A stretch of DNA of 64,000 bases from Reticulitermes lucifugus (GCA_026260175.1 JAKCWW010000057.1:15097-79096), one strand, 5' to 3'. Positions 33,852-45,989 are shown, numbered from the stretch's first letter. A program made the numbers and translations. The notes: generated from the sequence alone by a model not told the origin.

Positions 33852-36440
33852 AAGTAATTGTTTGTCTGAAAAGAGCAAACAATAAACATATTATTTTTAC
33901 ATAATAATATATTCCACTACTCTTCTCCTTCTCCGTCTCCTATATTTTTATCAAAGTAAATTATAAATACAAGAGGCAGTCAATATCTGTTCGCACTATT
34001 AAGTACCACAGCAAAGAAGTAATCCATCTACCTTGAGTTATAAGTCATTTTATTGCACATTTTCCCAATACATGCTCACCTCAGTCCATTTAATATACAT
34101 TCTAATAAATAAAGCAGGTCATCTGTCAAATTATAGTATTTCATCCTTAAATTTCTGCTCCTTTACAAAAACAAACAACAAACACCAATGTTAAATGCAT
34201 AATGACACCAGCAAGAAGAGTTTACCCTATAAAATCCCAAATAAAATGCGTTCCTGATATCAATAAATACTTTTCATGGAGCTTACACTGTTAACTGTTC
34301 GTAAATGCTCCATTAAAGACCAATATTTTGTGGTGTAACGTCAAAGTTGGAGAGAGTTTCATGGTTGCCGTGAGGCTGTACACTGTGAAAGGAGTTGGGT
34401 AGGAGACTGTTGGAAAACTGGGGTGAATATGAAGAGGCCTGAGGGTAAATCAAATACGCAGACGAGAAACAATTTTAAAAAATCCTGCAGGAACTTACAG
34501 TCTTGTTTTGCTCTTGAAGCTAGTCCCCAGCTCACTGGTTACAGATGAAGCTGACTTTGGGCTATTAGTCAGTGACCAACATCAGACATTTCGCTCTATC
34601 TGTGTGAGAATGTTAATCTGCGTACTGAAAGGATTTGCACAGCTCGCTACAAACTGCTCTAGAACAGGAAAAATTGTTTGCCTTCTGCATGGATATTTTC
34701 TGTATCGTTTTTTGCATGGAATTTCTGGCTTTCCCTCTCTTAGTCATGACTGTGATTCGCATACCAAGTACATTGTGTTATCTACAATGTAATAAAACTT
34801 CTAACCTTCTGTATCATCTTACAGAACACAAAAATACGAAACTATGTCACAAACAGCTCTCAAGCTATCAGACACACACGTTTATGCTAAACCCCTCTAC
34901 CAGTAGCTTTTCGGATAATCTCTGCCAAGTACACACATTCTTTAGTTACTTATTTGGTTCCAATCTCCTTCTATCCTGTCTTCGTATTCTCGCTTTTCAC
35001 CATTCCCTCTGATTCATCACCATCGTACCAGACACCCGGAGGCCTCTTCCAAAACTTTGCTCATTTGAATGCTGTGTGCCCACTGTTCTATCAGAACACA
35101 AGACTGACATGATGCCTTCACTCCCTGTTTATCTTCTACTTCAGCTTCGCCACACGCTCACATAGAACTCTTCTTGTACTTTTTTGTACAAACTAGCAAT
35201 TGCAGGCACCCCAGAAGCGATTCTGCATCTCTTCATTCAAATACGCTGCCATATTCAAACAAAGCCCTAGTTTTAATACCATCCCATCAGTCCTATTAAT
35301 AAAGCAATTATGTATGTTCCTTATGTTCCTCAGGATAAAGACGTTGCAAAATAAGATGGATATGTGACATAAGGAACAGCGAAAAAATAAAGCAGTATTA
35401 AATATGTTTCCAAAATTCGTGGCGGCAAGCAGTACAGGACTAGTAAACATAAATGGGTGTGGAATGATACTGACAGGGAAAAACGAGGTAATGTGAGAAA
35501 AATCTGTCCGAATGCCATTATGTTCAGCACAAATCCCTAATGGATAGGACTGATATTGAACCAAGGCCTAGGCGGTAAGGCCCTGGCAACTAACTTCCTG
35601 AGTCATGGCACGACCGTCTACATATTAAGAGGCCCTAAGGGCCTAAGGGACTGACATGGCAATTAACCGATTTATCTTTATGCATGAAAAAAAAGCGAAC
35701 ACAACTGAACCGCGGTGTCAATCTGTCTAACCGTGTGTTGTATCTCCGCAGCTGTTAAACAGATGTCGATGGAATTGTAAACAGCAGGGGCTACGTTGAA
35801 TGTATTGAAGTTTCTTAAGGGCATTTAATTTTGATTCCTTTAGTTTTTTACGTAAAGCTAAAATACAATTTTGTCAGTTTTCTCAAAACAGCTAATCTTC
35901 CACAAAATTGTAAATGATATATTATACAGATCCGATTACGTTTCTATAGTTTTCACTGAAAATATCTTCCGATGTAATGAATAATTAAGGACATACAAGG
36001 AGAATATTTTCTGATTTCGCGCAATATTGGGAACCATCTTAACAATAACGAGAAGAAGTTTGTATGTGTAATAAGAACCATCAAAACAATGAGCCATGCA
36101 CAAATATAAAGAATTTTACGAATTAGAAGCTTCTCTTTTGCACAATTCTGTAAAGTCTCAAAAACTTTGCTCAAAATTTGTATATAATGGGCGAGTTGCC
36201 ATGCATTAAGTGTTTTAAAAACTTACAAAATTGATTGTTTGTTGAAATTAATGTAAGAAATATTTAGCATTCACTCCTACTAAGTGATTGTTCTTTTTTT
36301 ACTTTAATAAATTCGAAGATATAAAATATTTAAAAACATCTGTAACAAATTGTCACTTTTGTAAAGACACTTTTCACCCTAAACCTCTCTTCCTTGTAAC
36401 TTAATTAAAAGTACGTGTAAACGTAAAGTACTGAGCGGAG
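33852..36440. other. Intergenic, no gene supported
   Basis: A 125-codon frame (34635-35012) and a 123-codon minus frame (35193-35564) show no recognisable domain. A small hairpin, TGTTCCTTATGT with its complement about 45 bp later, lies near 35314-35379. Nothing else seen. Confidence 0.35.
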
Positions 36441-36444
36441 AAGT

Positions 36445-36590
36445 TTTCCCCTTGAAGATAGCAACTCGTTTGCTGAAACATATGTAGGGGGCTCAAATAC
36501 ATTTTATATATGTCAATAATCTTGTGCATTTGTTGGTTGATATTAGACTTACGATAAATTGCACGGTACATACAATATAAAAGAAGGCTA
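36445..36590 (+). mobile_element. Penelope-like 3' end with hammerhead-like core, single arm
   Basis: CTTGAAGA (36451-36458) is followed by AGCAA (36460-36464), five loop bases, TTGCT (36470-36474) and GAAAC, the hammerhead order with a perfect 5-bp stem II. About 50 bp later come TTGTGCATTTGTTGGTTGA and then TGCACGGT (36560-36567) and an ATATAAAA end. The last two segments match the right part of the foldback element at 2.5 kb, linking the ribozyme-like core and the terminal motif in one uninverted copy. No inverted partner or clear TSD was found. Confidence 0.55.
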
Positions 36591-36674
36591 CATTGCTTGA
36601 TAAAAAAATGGTAATTTTAGTACACTGTTTTAATAAATGATTTTTCATTAAATTAAGTCAACTTTATTTCAAAC

Positions 36675-36815
36675 ATGCATATGACCTTTTTCCTCCCGAA
36701 TGGTAGGGGATTGACCCTGGACGAAAACTGACATGCCCGTGGACGAAAACGGATATGACCTTTATCCTCCTGAAGCATAGGCCATTAACCGTGGACGAAA
36801 ACTGACATGTCCGCA
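36675..36815. repeat. 74-bp tandem duplication
   Basis: ATATGACCTTT recurs at 36679 and 36753, and TGGACGAAAACTGACATG recurs at 36718 and 36792, both 74 bp apart. A partial third TGGACGAAAAC sits between them at about 36739. The duplicated block ends where a LINE relic begins. Confidence 0.85.
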
Positions 36816-37030
36816 AAACAGTCGAGACATTTCCCGTATTTTATGGACACTGAAGGTTCATTACCCTGTTCACAAGAGCTAGACACTGGCTGTAAAATGC
36901 CTAGATCCATCTTAACCTTACAGTTCCACCTTCTCATTTCTTCCGAGTGATCGTTTTCCAAAAACGTTTCTGTGCACATTTTCCTATTTGACTCATCTGA
37001 GCCACACATGCAGCCCGTACATTCCACTGC
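36815..37030 (-). mobile_element. LINE family A 3' relic, copy 6
   Basis: Words shared with the other copies include CCCGTATTTTATGGACACTG, GAAGGTTCATTACC and TTCACAAGAGC. Much decayed, 3' end only. Confidence 0.5.
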
Positions 37031-37034
37031 CCTA

Positions 37035-40000
37035 ATAACCCAAGGTGACGTATATTTAGCAGTAAGTTCTTCTATGGCACAGGCTTATTCAAAAAGAATA
37101 CAGTGTACCCACATTTCATCGGGGCAATATTTTTTCCAAAGGTAATATTTTCATCGGGCTTTCACTACTTTTTGACAAAAGGGACAAGGCGGGTGGTTCC
37201 TTGTGTATACAGTAAGGCCTGCTTGACTTTGTAAGGCTCCGAGAAAATAACCTGTAGGTGAATGAGACGGGATATCGGCACGGACAGCGTCGTAAAACAA
37301 AATGAAGGGGTGAATCTTACATTCGTGTCCAACACACACTCTGCTTCCTCTATGTTTTACGTATTGTTGATATCGATTTCCCATGCTTATCATTCGCAAC
37401 CTCACCATATTCCCTCTTGTATTTTTTCGTTAAAAGAAGAAGAAAAAAAAGAAGACCAAGTGAACGCGAGTTTGATGATTGGCAATATTCTGCTGCATGC
37501 GTTTCGGATGTTGCAGCCCTGCCCCTGTTTCAGTAACATATGTGCATGGTACGGCAATAACATGTTGTGGGAAGGACACACAGATTCAACAAAAGTTGCA
37601 ACCACACAATTCTTTATAACAAGCATCTGAAGAAGGCCCCGATTTTCAGTACTTTTACAGGAGTTTGCACCATTGCGGAAGGCCTACTAAAATTGTACTG
37701 TCAGTCCGCCTATACAAGAAGAAACTCGAGAACGGATAAACTGATCTTTATTAAATTTGGTACCGGACAATTTTATTTAAATTTGTCTTGTCGTTTCAAT
37801 TTTTATGCAGATCCGCCCATTTTAATAACCAATTTACATGTGGTTATATGGCGCATGACTCAAAGAAGTTGAAGCAGTAATCTGGTCGGTACCTTCCAGA
37901 ATTGTAAAAAATCCGAAACATCATAACCTCAAAGTCTTGTTTAATATTTGTTAAAACAGAGCATGTTAACAAAATATAAGAACTTTCTTCGATATTAGTA
38001 GGGTTTTGACACTCCCACTACAGATTTGTATCATAAATAAAAATCCATAATCTGAATAAGATATTCAAAGTGGTAAAGAACTTCTCTGGAAACTACAATT
38101 CTTTATATCATTAAGACAATGAAACTAGGATAAAAGAAAGCAGACTTAAAGGAAGTCGTATATGCCGGAATGGAGTTGTGATATTTATCATAGTGCACCA
38201 ACGAATAAAACAGTATCAGCTTCTGATATTAGGCGTTGTTTAAGAAGACAGAAAGACGCTTCAAGCACAGACCCCGTCGGTCCTTGCAGCCATTCTAACG
38301 TCTGTGACCTGGCATCTGAGACTGAACCGCTCGTCAGACATTCACGAAATGCAGTAGAGGCGTTCTTTACTTAAAAAAAGTTTTTGAGCAACCGTGAGTT
38401 TTGTGAAATCGGCTCAGTGAGAGATATGCAAGAACTTCACTGAATGGTGTAAACTACTTTCTAACCATACGTGCCATATTTCTTGACCGAGTTGTGGGAA
38501 ATTCGTATAGGGGATTTCCAATTATGAGTTCTGTGAAAATCAGTTCAGAGGAAGGTGAACTTTGCTTAAGGGCGTAAAATAAATTTTTGCCTATTTTCTA
38601 CACTCCTCATACGATTCCATTCACGAGACGTCCACACGAATTTAGTAAACGATTGTCAGTTTCATATTACCATATTTTCCCGCAGTTATATTAATCAACC
38701 ACGAATCATTACTTACAGTTCTCTCACAGCTACAATTAGTGTGTGAGTACCTTCAGCGCTTCGGTTACGACATTCATATCCGCCACTGGTAGATTTTAAT
38801 TACATTTTCACACCCTAATCAATAACAGCATTCAGAAAGCATTTCTGATCCTCAAACGTTTGTGAACATTTAATGGCGGGGACTTAAATCACATGACTTG
38901 ATCTTAAAATCGGATTTTTCGTCAGTAACGAACAGAACGACTCGAGACTCGCTTTGTAATGCATTACAAATACGGCATCCTCACAGTTGTTTAGTCGTAT
39001 TTTTCTTCGGCAAGGAGGGTTGCATTTTATTGTTTTTTCTGGTACCACACTTTTAAAAATGATACGTCCAGAACTTTAGAAGTTTTCTCCATTTATTCTC
39101 CGTTTTGCTTGGGTTTCACTATTAATTTCACATCACCTTCTAATTTCCATCTGTAATCAGTCCAGTTCCATCTATCCTCTTATTCAGAAAATATTTAATC
39201 CTACTCTCATTTCTTCATTCTTTGTGTAATTAGTACAGTACTCGTCAAAGATGACAGGCAACCTTGTCGCAACCTTGTCCTTTGCCATTCCTTCCGCTTT
39301 TCTTCTAATCTCTTTCATTAGAAAGAAAACAGACAAAGGAAGATGCCGTGATGTTCAGATGAAAAGGATGTCAAACATATATTGTTGAGTTCCTCATAAA
39401 ATAAAAAGTGGAAAGTTAAATTTTTAAATAAAAAATGATTGACTATGAAGGAGGAGGTAGCTTGGAAGTAAATATTATGGTGTGCTACTAAAGCTCTGCT
39501 TAAAGATATAAGCAAAATATACGTGGTTTAATAACATGAAAGGTTTGTAAACATTACGTATTTTGGAGAAGGAGCTACCATCGTGACAAGCAGTTTGTAA
39601 TCGGTAGTTAGTCCCAAGACAAAAGGATCAAATGACCCAAAGTTATTATTATTATTATTATTCAAACAATTTCACTCCTCTCACATGCTTACCTTCTGTT
39701 ATTTCACGCCAAAACAGCTTCCTCCTCCTACTTTTCCTTCCTTTTATTCCTCCAGAACCTTATCTCCCTTCGTCCTGCTATACTACATCTCCATCCCTTT
39801 TATTTGTCCATGTATCGTCATTCCCCTCATCGTATCCTAGCAACGGCAGAAGACAGTTTAGGTTTCAAACGCAACCTAGCAACGATGCCTTGAATCTTAC
39901 CGGAAAGGGCCAGGAATTCCTATTCAGAAACTCGAACTCTCTCACATTTATACGGAAATCGTGACGTATTAAAATACATTGTTATCGAAAGGATTCACTG

Positions 40001-40890
40001 AATGCTAACACCACAGACGTGTTTTAGGAAAGCGCCCGCTTTAAATCTCGCAGATGTGTCAGATAATATGAGAGTTTCGTAGACCATGCGATTACCTAGA
40101 ATATCTCTCAGTAAAGGCCACGGAGACGTCCTCTCCAGTTCTTTCTAGATCACAAAATATAAAGTCGATTTCATCAGACTTGGCCCGTAAGTAACCTCTG
40201 AAGTTTATAAACCCTTATTAAGTATTGTACGTACGAACAGAACAGATCGTAACAAAATAGTCTTAAGTTATGAAATCGTTCCTTTTAAACATAAAGTGAA
40301 ATATTCAATTCCGATACTTTCATTAAATTCTTCACCTGAGCATGGAGATTAATGAGGCAACAACGCTCCACACTTGTAGTCTGTCAGCTACCAGCTACAC
40401 CGGCTGTGGCGGTTTCTTGTGTTTGTCATCAGTGTACCCACGATAACACCGCGACACTAGGCCTACTTTGAAATGCGTTACGATCTTCTACTCACAATAA
40501 CTACCTACTTGTTATTCATGACCGTCTTCCCCGTATCATTCGACAGTACACAACCTCTGCAGGCGAAAACTTTTTTGTAATCTACGAATCAATCACTTGC
40601 CCTCCTCATCCAACTGCATTGAAGCCACAGAAAATGAATGCTATAGAAGAAGGGAAAGACAGCGCTACAAGCTGCCTCCTTTTCTGCCTACTGTTCTATG
40701 GCTCTCCAGCCCACTTTGAGCTAGACCAAGGAGCCAGAAACTCTTGCCGCTAGCGTGTAACCATTGCCAATGGCCTCGTAAATGGAATGACTGGAAGACT
40801 GGCGGAAAATACAGGGACGTCTGTTGAAGGAGGAAATTCAGCACCTCGAGGGTGACGTAGGATGATAAGTGTAACTTCATCCCGCGTCCT
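37035..40890. other. Long intergenic stretch, no gene seen
   Basis: Frames up to 122 codons (37262-37630) and 110 codons (39632-39964) have no recognisable motif; the latter begins in a TTA microsatellite (39643-39662). No transposon ends identified. Confidence 0.35.
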
Positions 40891-40894
40891 ACTT

Positions 40895-41050
40895 CAGAAA
40901 CTAACAGTCTGTTGGCCGGTCAAGCGATTCCTTGCCTTAGATGGAACACAATGATGACCAATTGAGTTAATAAGATCCCTCCACTGCAGCCAGTCCCTGG
41001 CTAGAGTGACAGAGCGTCATATCCTCAACCTCAACTCAAACATTGACCTC
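40895..41050 (-). mobile_element. LINE family A 3' relic, copy 7
   Basis: CTAACAGTCTGTTGGCCGGTCAAGCGATTCCT and the following ATGGAACACA..GACCAATTGA.TTAATAAG.TCC segment correspond, with heavy decay, to the 3' untranslated and tail segments of the family (AGCTAGTCAAGAAATTCC...). Low identity, so the assignment is tentative. Confidence 0.35.
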
Positions 41051-41054
41051 CTTA

Positions 41055-41705
41055 AATCTACACCCAGCATACTTGCCCAATTAATTACAACTAATCCAGA
41101 ACACTATGCAGCAGTCCTTAACCGCAAATATATTCTGCGTCTTTTTATCCCAGATTCAAAGTTATGGAATTTGTGATAATTTTCTACGTAAATATATATA
41201 CGATGTACTACACTCTTTTCCTTATAAATAGGTTACGATTCAAGCTGCAAATTCCATGCATGATTTTAAATACCACAATTCGCTCTGTAGCGTTTTTTAC
41301 CCTGTTGGCAGGTAACAGCCAATTTACAGAAAGAAACCTTTCATTCGAAGAGTAAGTATTTTTTTTCATGTTTATATACTTTATCTATGCCAGACGTTCT
41401 TAATTACTTGCGTGTGCCGCCGTGAACTTTAGAGAAATTTACCAAAATTTGTATGGATTTGTTGCTTCCATCTTCCAAGGCAGACAATAAATTCTTGTTT
41501 TACGTTGAAGAATCAGTATGTTTCTCATAAATTGATACATTTCTAACAGACTACATGAAATCATATTCCAGAACACAGTATCTACTAAGTCACTGCCGTG
41601 AGAAACTCAAATTCCATAATGCGTGTATGAGGAACGGCGCACACTCTTTAAAACAAAGATGACTAAAAAATTAAATAAAACAAGACAGGCAACGTATGTA
41701 ACACG
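41055..41705. other. Intergenic, nothing recognised
   Basis: No features seen. Confidence 0.3.
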
Positions 41706-41708
41706 TAA

Positions 41709-42320
41709 TATTGTGGCGCGTTCGCGTAACCACTGTTGCCATGGGATCGCCACACTGCCTTCTCTTTGTATTGTTTACGTACATATGTCGCTGTCAACAA
41801 CGTAATAAATACTGACAAGCATTATCAAGGAAGCACAGCAATGCACTCTCTGGATTCTTGTGCTATTTTCATGTAAAGTACCCGATATTTTCTTCCGATT
41901 TTACCCAAATCTGGAGTCTCTTGACAGATTTTGGTAAAATCCCTAATACAAAATTTCACGAAAATCCGTCCAGTGGCAGCCGCGCTGATACATGTGGACG
42001 GCCGGACAGACACGATGAAGTTAGTAGGCGACTTGTCGCGAAAGGCGCCTAAAAATCCTGGCCCTAATTTGTTTTCCCTCATTCTATAGAAAACAATAAA
42101 AAAGCACGTAGGTCTTGAAGTAAACTGCTCGATATTAATCATATTTGGAGTTTCTAAACAGATCTTCGTAAAATTCCCCAAAATCAAATTTCACAAAAAT
42201 CTGTCCAATGGCAGCCGCGCAGACACATACGAACAGAGGGAAAGACAGACAGAGAGACTGACTGACTGACATGGCGAAGCTACTAGGCGGTTTCCGCGAC
42301 TACGCGAACGCGCGCCTAAT
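41709..42320 (+). mobile_element. GCGCGTTCGCGTA-ended MITE, copy 2, with internal tandem duplication
   Basis: The left end reads GGCGCGTTCGCGTAACCACT and the right end CGACTACGCGAACGCGCGCC, inverted copies over about 14 bp. TAAT-like sequence lies at both borders. Inside, a block holding GGCAGCCGCGC occurs twice 235 bp apart (41975-41985 and 42210-42220), each preceded by TTTCAC.AAAATC.GTCCA and followed by a GGACAGACA-type run. The long minus frame (41825-42187) runs through both blocks and is a by-product. No transposase is encoded. Confidence 0.65.
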
Positions 42321-42324
42321 AACA

Positions 42325-43570
42325 AGTTCCTATACCAATAAATGTTGAAATATTTAAATAAGTTTATAATTATTCTTGAAGGATCTCATAAACACCGAAT
42401 TACTTCTAAATTAAAACAAAGATCATTCAAATAATAACTATACGTGTTTGTCCGGCCACCTGTCCGCCCACCTCTTACATGCAGAATGGCGCGTCGCGTA
42501 AAAAGACAGTAAATATTAAAAAAAAATCGTTCCTCTTGGACAGAGAAAACGTCAAGTTGATGATTTTATTTCGACAATTACGCACTGCTTGTCCAGCAAA
42601 TCAAATTCGAGCTTTAGCTATCGCCAGGGGGAGACATGTAATCCCTCTGTTGAAGCAAAAACCGACGATTTTGGGTGAAATGCGAGCCCATCGCATGGGG
42701 AGTAAACACTGGATTCTATTTTCTGTGCGGTAGGAATCAACTGCTCGGGGAAAACCCGAACTAGCGTCGATGCTACTGCTTTCTGTGAGGCATAAGCTCT
42801 CCCAAATTGCGGGGATACAAAGCTGGATTTTGTGTTTTCTGTGAGGTAGGAACCCGTCGGTCAGGAAAATCTAAACTGGGCCCGTTCATAGTATAAAGTA
42901 TACAAAAGAAGGAACACAGCAGAATGTTCCTCTCGATGGGAAGACACCGGGAAAATGAGTGATCCTTTAACTATTTCGAAAATTAGTCCCAGAATAAGGG
43001 GTTCCTACAAAACCCAGTGCAGACAACCCCAAAGTACAGGTCGGCAAAACACAGGCCACGACCAGCATTACGGCCTATCTCCAAAGGCTGAACGTACACA
43101 GATGCAGACCTCAGTAACTGATACAGACTGTGTCGGAACCATGCTGTTACTTACTGTAGTGCCTTTCGGAAAAAATTGCGCTGCATTAGAATTCGACTGC
43201 CAGCACTGCAAGGTAACTTTATTTACCCTTAAATCCTGGATTTCTGAGAAAAAAAAAAGACTTCATAATATCAGAGTATTTGAAGGCCAGAAGCCTTAAC
43301 AATTCTCTAGCTTGTGCTTTTATGGACAGACAGTTTGCAATGCTTGGAGGGCATGGTATATTTTGTGCAAAAAAATGAAGCTGCTAGAGTCTCAAACCGG
43401 AAGTCACAAAACCGTACAGCAGCCGTCATAATTCCAGTTATTTATAATTTCCTTGTATTTGTCCGTGTGTAGCCGTTCTCTGTCTTCCGTCAATTATAAT
43501 TACTTACTCCAGTCATTGACCAAAATACCGATATGTCTGTATAATTTCAGTATAAACGTGAACTGAAGTT
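42325..43570. other. Intergenic, no gene supported
   Basis: Frames of 84 and 114 codons (42479-42733, 42955-43299) show no domain I recognise. TTCTGTG.GGTAGGAA.C occurs at about 42721 and 42838, suggesting a degenerate local duplication. Confidence 0.35.
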
Positions 43571-43576
43571 CATTAA

Positions 43577-43756
43577 CCCTTTAAGACGAAATGTACTGTT
43601 TCATATAAGGACTCAGTGCGTACCGCGCAGTAAACACTCTCCATCTCAGTTATAAAAAAACCAGGCACGTAATGGTATATAAGGTACAGTTGCTGTTTGT
43701 TCTGAGATCCGTACAAAACCTGGTGGTACGTAAAGAAACCACTAGGATTTAAAAGG
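43577..43756. mobile_element. piggyBac-like MITE, copy 2, with TTAA target sites
   Basis: The element begins CCCTTTAAGACGAAATG and ends CTAGGATTTAAAAGG, short imperfect inverted ends (CC.TTTAA). TTAA stands on both sides (43573-43576 and 43757-43760), the hallmark of piggyBac-superfamily insertion. The 180-bp interior is shared with relics at 1.0 and 63.3 kb. It encodes nothing and would depend on an autonomous relative. Confidence 0.75.
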
Positions 43757-43761
43757 TTAAT

Positions 43762-44290
43762 TCTCCGAGACGGGTCACTAGTTTCCGCGGCAAACATCCA
43801 CATTTACTTCTGACTCAGTAAACAATGCAGGCGACAATATTCTTCGGAGATCAAGTATCCCAGTTCAAGTCTTGTTATCAGCTTAAGTTTCTTATTTTTT
43901 TTCAAAGATTTTATTAGCACAAATGCTACTTAAAGTGTGGGGTTATATTAAAAAGATGCTTCAGATGAACCTTGTACTGCATAGTAGAAGCATGAAGTGT
44001 GAGTATAGCCGAGGTTTGTTAATTTTTCGTGCTTTTATGTTTACTCGTATTCTGTATTCGTGTTCCAAAGTGACTGCACGAACAACTTTATTTGCAAATC
44101 ATAAGCTTCACAAACGTTTTGTTTCTTTGAGTAGGCCTATGTCACTTATACAAGAAACTGATTAGTATTTTACTCATAGAATAGTTATTTTCAAGGCCTG
44201 GTATCTTTAATATGATATCCAGAATCCCCGAGCGGATCGCACTCGTCTCGGCACGGACTCACACAGGGATTGAACACAAACGCTGAAACG
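43762..44290. other. Spacer before a Tc1 fossil
   Basis: No gene seen. CCCCGAGCGGATCGCACTCGTCTCGGCAC near 44226 has a tRNA-SINE flavour but boxes A and B do not lie in a consistent orientation. Confidence 0.3.
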
Positions 44291-44369
44291 AAACAATTTT
44301 GTTGCTAATCTCATTTAGGTGATTTCGTAGGGGGTCTGGTTGTATTTGCTCCTTCAGCTCGACATCAGT

Positions 44370-44870
44370 ACGGCAGTTATTTATGCTACAGTGGCATGAA
44401 GAGGGTTTCGTGTACTTGATGGTCGCTCTGTGTATAGCTGCTCTACGGATGGGCAAGTTGGCAGTCGTCGAGAAACTTGGCTACGGCGACTACACAGTCC
44501 AACTCGGGATGCTGCGTTTGTAGGCGAAACTCAAAGAACCCTTTCATCCGTGCAAAGGAGCTTAAGGCCGCTACTAACTTTTCTGAGCAGAAACGAACAG
44601 TTACTTCGAGACTTCAGCAAGTTGGTCTCAGAGCACGACATGCTGCAGTGAAGGACCCGCTTGCCGATGGACACACTCTACAGCTTAACAGTTGCTGAGA
44701 CCTGTGTAGACCGACAATGGTACACAGTTATATTCCCTGACTAATACACACTTATTTCAGCAAATGATGAGTCGACTGTAGTATATAGAGCACGCGGAGT
44801 GGTGCTGACCTCTTGTGATGTCGAAAATTAGACAAATACGAAATAAAATAGAATCAGGTCGAGCAGACTT
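44370..44870 (+). mobile_element. Tc1-like transposase fossil, 5' part
   Basis: Reading frames give NPFIRAKELKAATNF, then EQKRTVTSRLQQVGLRARHA, and after about 40 codons VDRQWYTVIFPD and STVVYRARG. These align in order with the Tc1 transposase DNA-binding region (..AKELKAAT.F..RTVTSRLQQAGLRAR) and the first catalytic block (V-D-R-Q-W-x-x-V-I-F-S-D-E-S). There the Asp of the family's SDES is preserved as PD. The N-terminal 50 or so residues are only faintly visible. Similarity breaks off near 44870 and resumes at about 45530 in the same orientation. Confidence 0.8.
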
Positions 44871-45529
44871 ACAAATCTGCGACCAGTACTCAGCAATTAA
44901 TGCAGCAAGGAAATGAACGATACACGTAGGCCATGATGAGCTAATAGTCCATAGCCGATTATGTCTACATATGGAGATAGAGGAACTTACTTAGGATTAA
45001 ACCCACCAAATTATACATGCTTTATCCATTATTGGATTTTTATTGACACCAATGGGTCGCTATTTGAGACCACATAACAAGATCCAGGAAGACTATCGCC
45101 ATGACCGACAGAATATAAAGATTGATCTGCATCATCTACTATATCGAGGTATTTCTTGCTTTCTTTATTAACCATAAAAGGTTCTGTAGAATTTAGTTAC
45201 TACAGGCTCAGTTAATAGGTACGTGAGAAGTGATATGCTTCAAGGTTAGAACATATTACTGCAAAATTGGCGAAAGGAATAGGACAAATAGACGACATCA
45301 ACATACAAGAAGCTCCCTTTCGTGTAAAATGTATATTAAGTAAAAAGTAAAAAGCTGCACGCAACTGTTGTTTTTCGCTAAAATAATGCTTCATTCCTGC
45401 AAACCTAAAAATCAGTGCAAAGTTATAGACATCAACAGATAAACAATAGATGATACCCAATTCACGTGATGTATAGAGTGCATGAGTTTAAAGATGGAGT
45501 GGTGGTAGTGATAACTTAGCTAGGTGCTA
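44871..45529. other. Sequence separating two halves of a Tc1 fossil
   Basis: About 660 bp with no similarity to Tc1 transposase, lying exactly between the first and second catalytic blocks. It is probably a later insertion, but I found neither inverted ends nor a target duplication at its edges. Its only longer frame (minus strand, 45212-45460) is unrecognised. Confidence 0.45.
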
Positions 45530-45985
45530 TAGGCGCAGCGGTTGTGTGTCTGTCCACTACAGCGGCTGGATCTCACATGAAGAGGATAGAACGCTTCACA
45601 GTACAGCCGAGCGGGCGCGCAAACAGCCTTCAATATAAGCACAATCTGCAGAACGTAATTTTGCCCTTCGTGAGACTGCTTCATCCCGATTGAGTGATCC
45701 AATTCTAAGAAGACCACCCCTCTTTCATGAGTCTCCTCTGATTCAAGAATGGCTATCCCTGCAGGGCGATGTTGAAGACACTGACACGCCATTGCGACCG
45801 TCCGATATGAACCCCAGTGAGAGTATGTGGAATTAGGACAAGAAAATCATGCAGAAAACCTGGCTTGTCCTCCCTCCGAGAAACAGTGCTGTTCTCTGGA
45901 CACATATGTCAGACGATTGCTATGAAGTTGCTTCGTCTCTGCTATATGTTACATTTCTGAGTCCATGCCGGGACGAATACGATCC
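45530..45985 (+). mobile_element. Tc1-like transposase fossil, 3' part
   Basis: Resumes with SGCVSVHYSGWISHEEDRTL, then much later EWLSLQGDVEDTD, SDMNPSESMW and QKTWLVLPPRNSAVLWTHMS. These match the Tc1 order of G-x-V-S-V-H-x-W-G-W-I-S-H-E-G, E-W-L-S-L-Q-A-D-V-E, and P-D-M-N-P-I-E-N-M-W (third catalytic region), then the C-terminal tail. Together with 44370-44870 it represents most of one transposase, with frame changes and stops throughout; it is dead. Confidence 0.8.
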
Positions 45986-45989
45986 TGAT

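Noticed and set aside
37610-37660. Penelope-end motif at CATCTGAAGAAGGCC
   Set aside because: Lacks the GAAAC strand at the right spacing.
41825-42187. 120-codon minus frame inside the GCGCG-ended MITE
   Set aside because: Runs through both copies of the internal duplicated block; the MITE has no coding role.
44215-44275. tRNA-like or SINE fragment (CCCCGAGCGGATCGCACTCG)
   Set aside because: Box-A-like and box-B-like words lie on opposite strands and cannot belong to one head.
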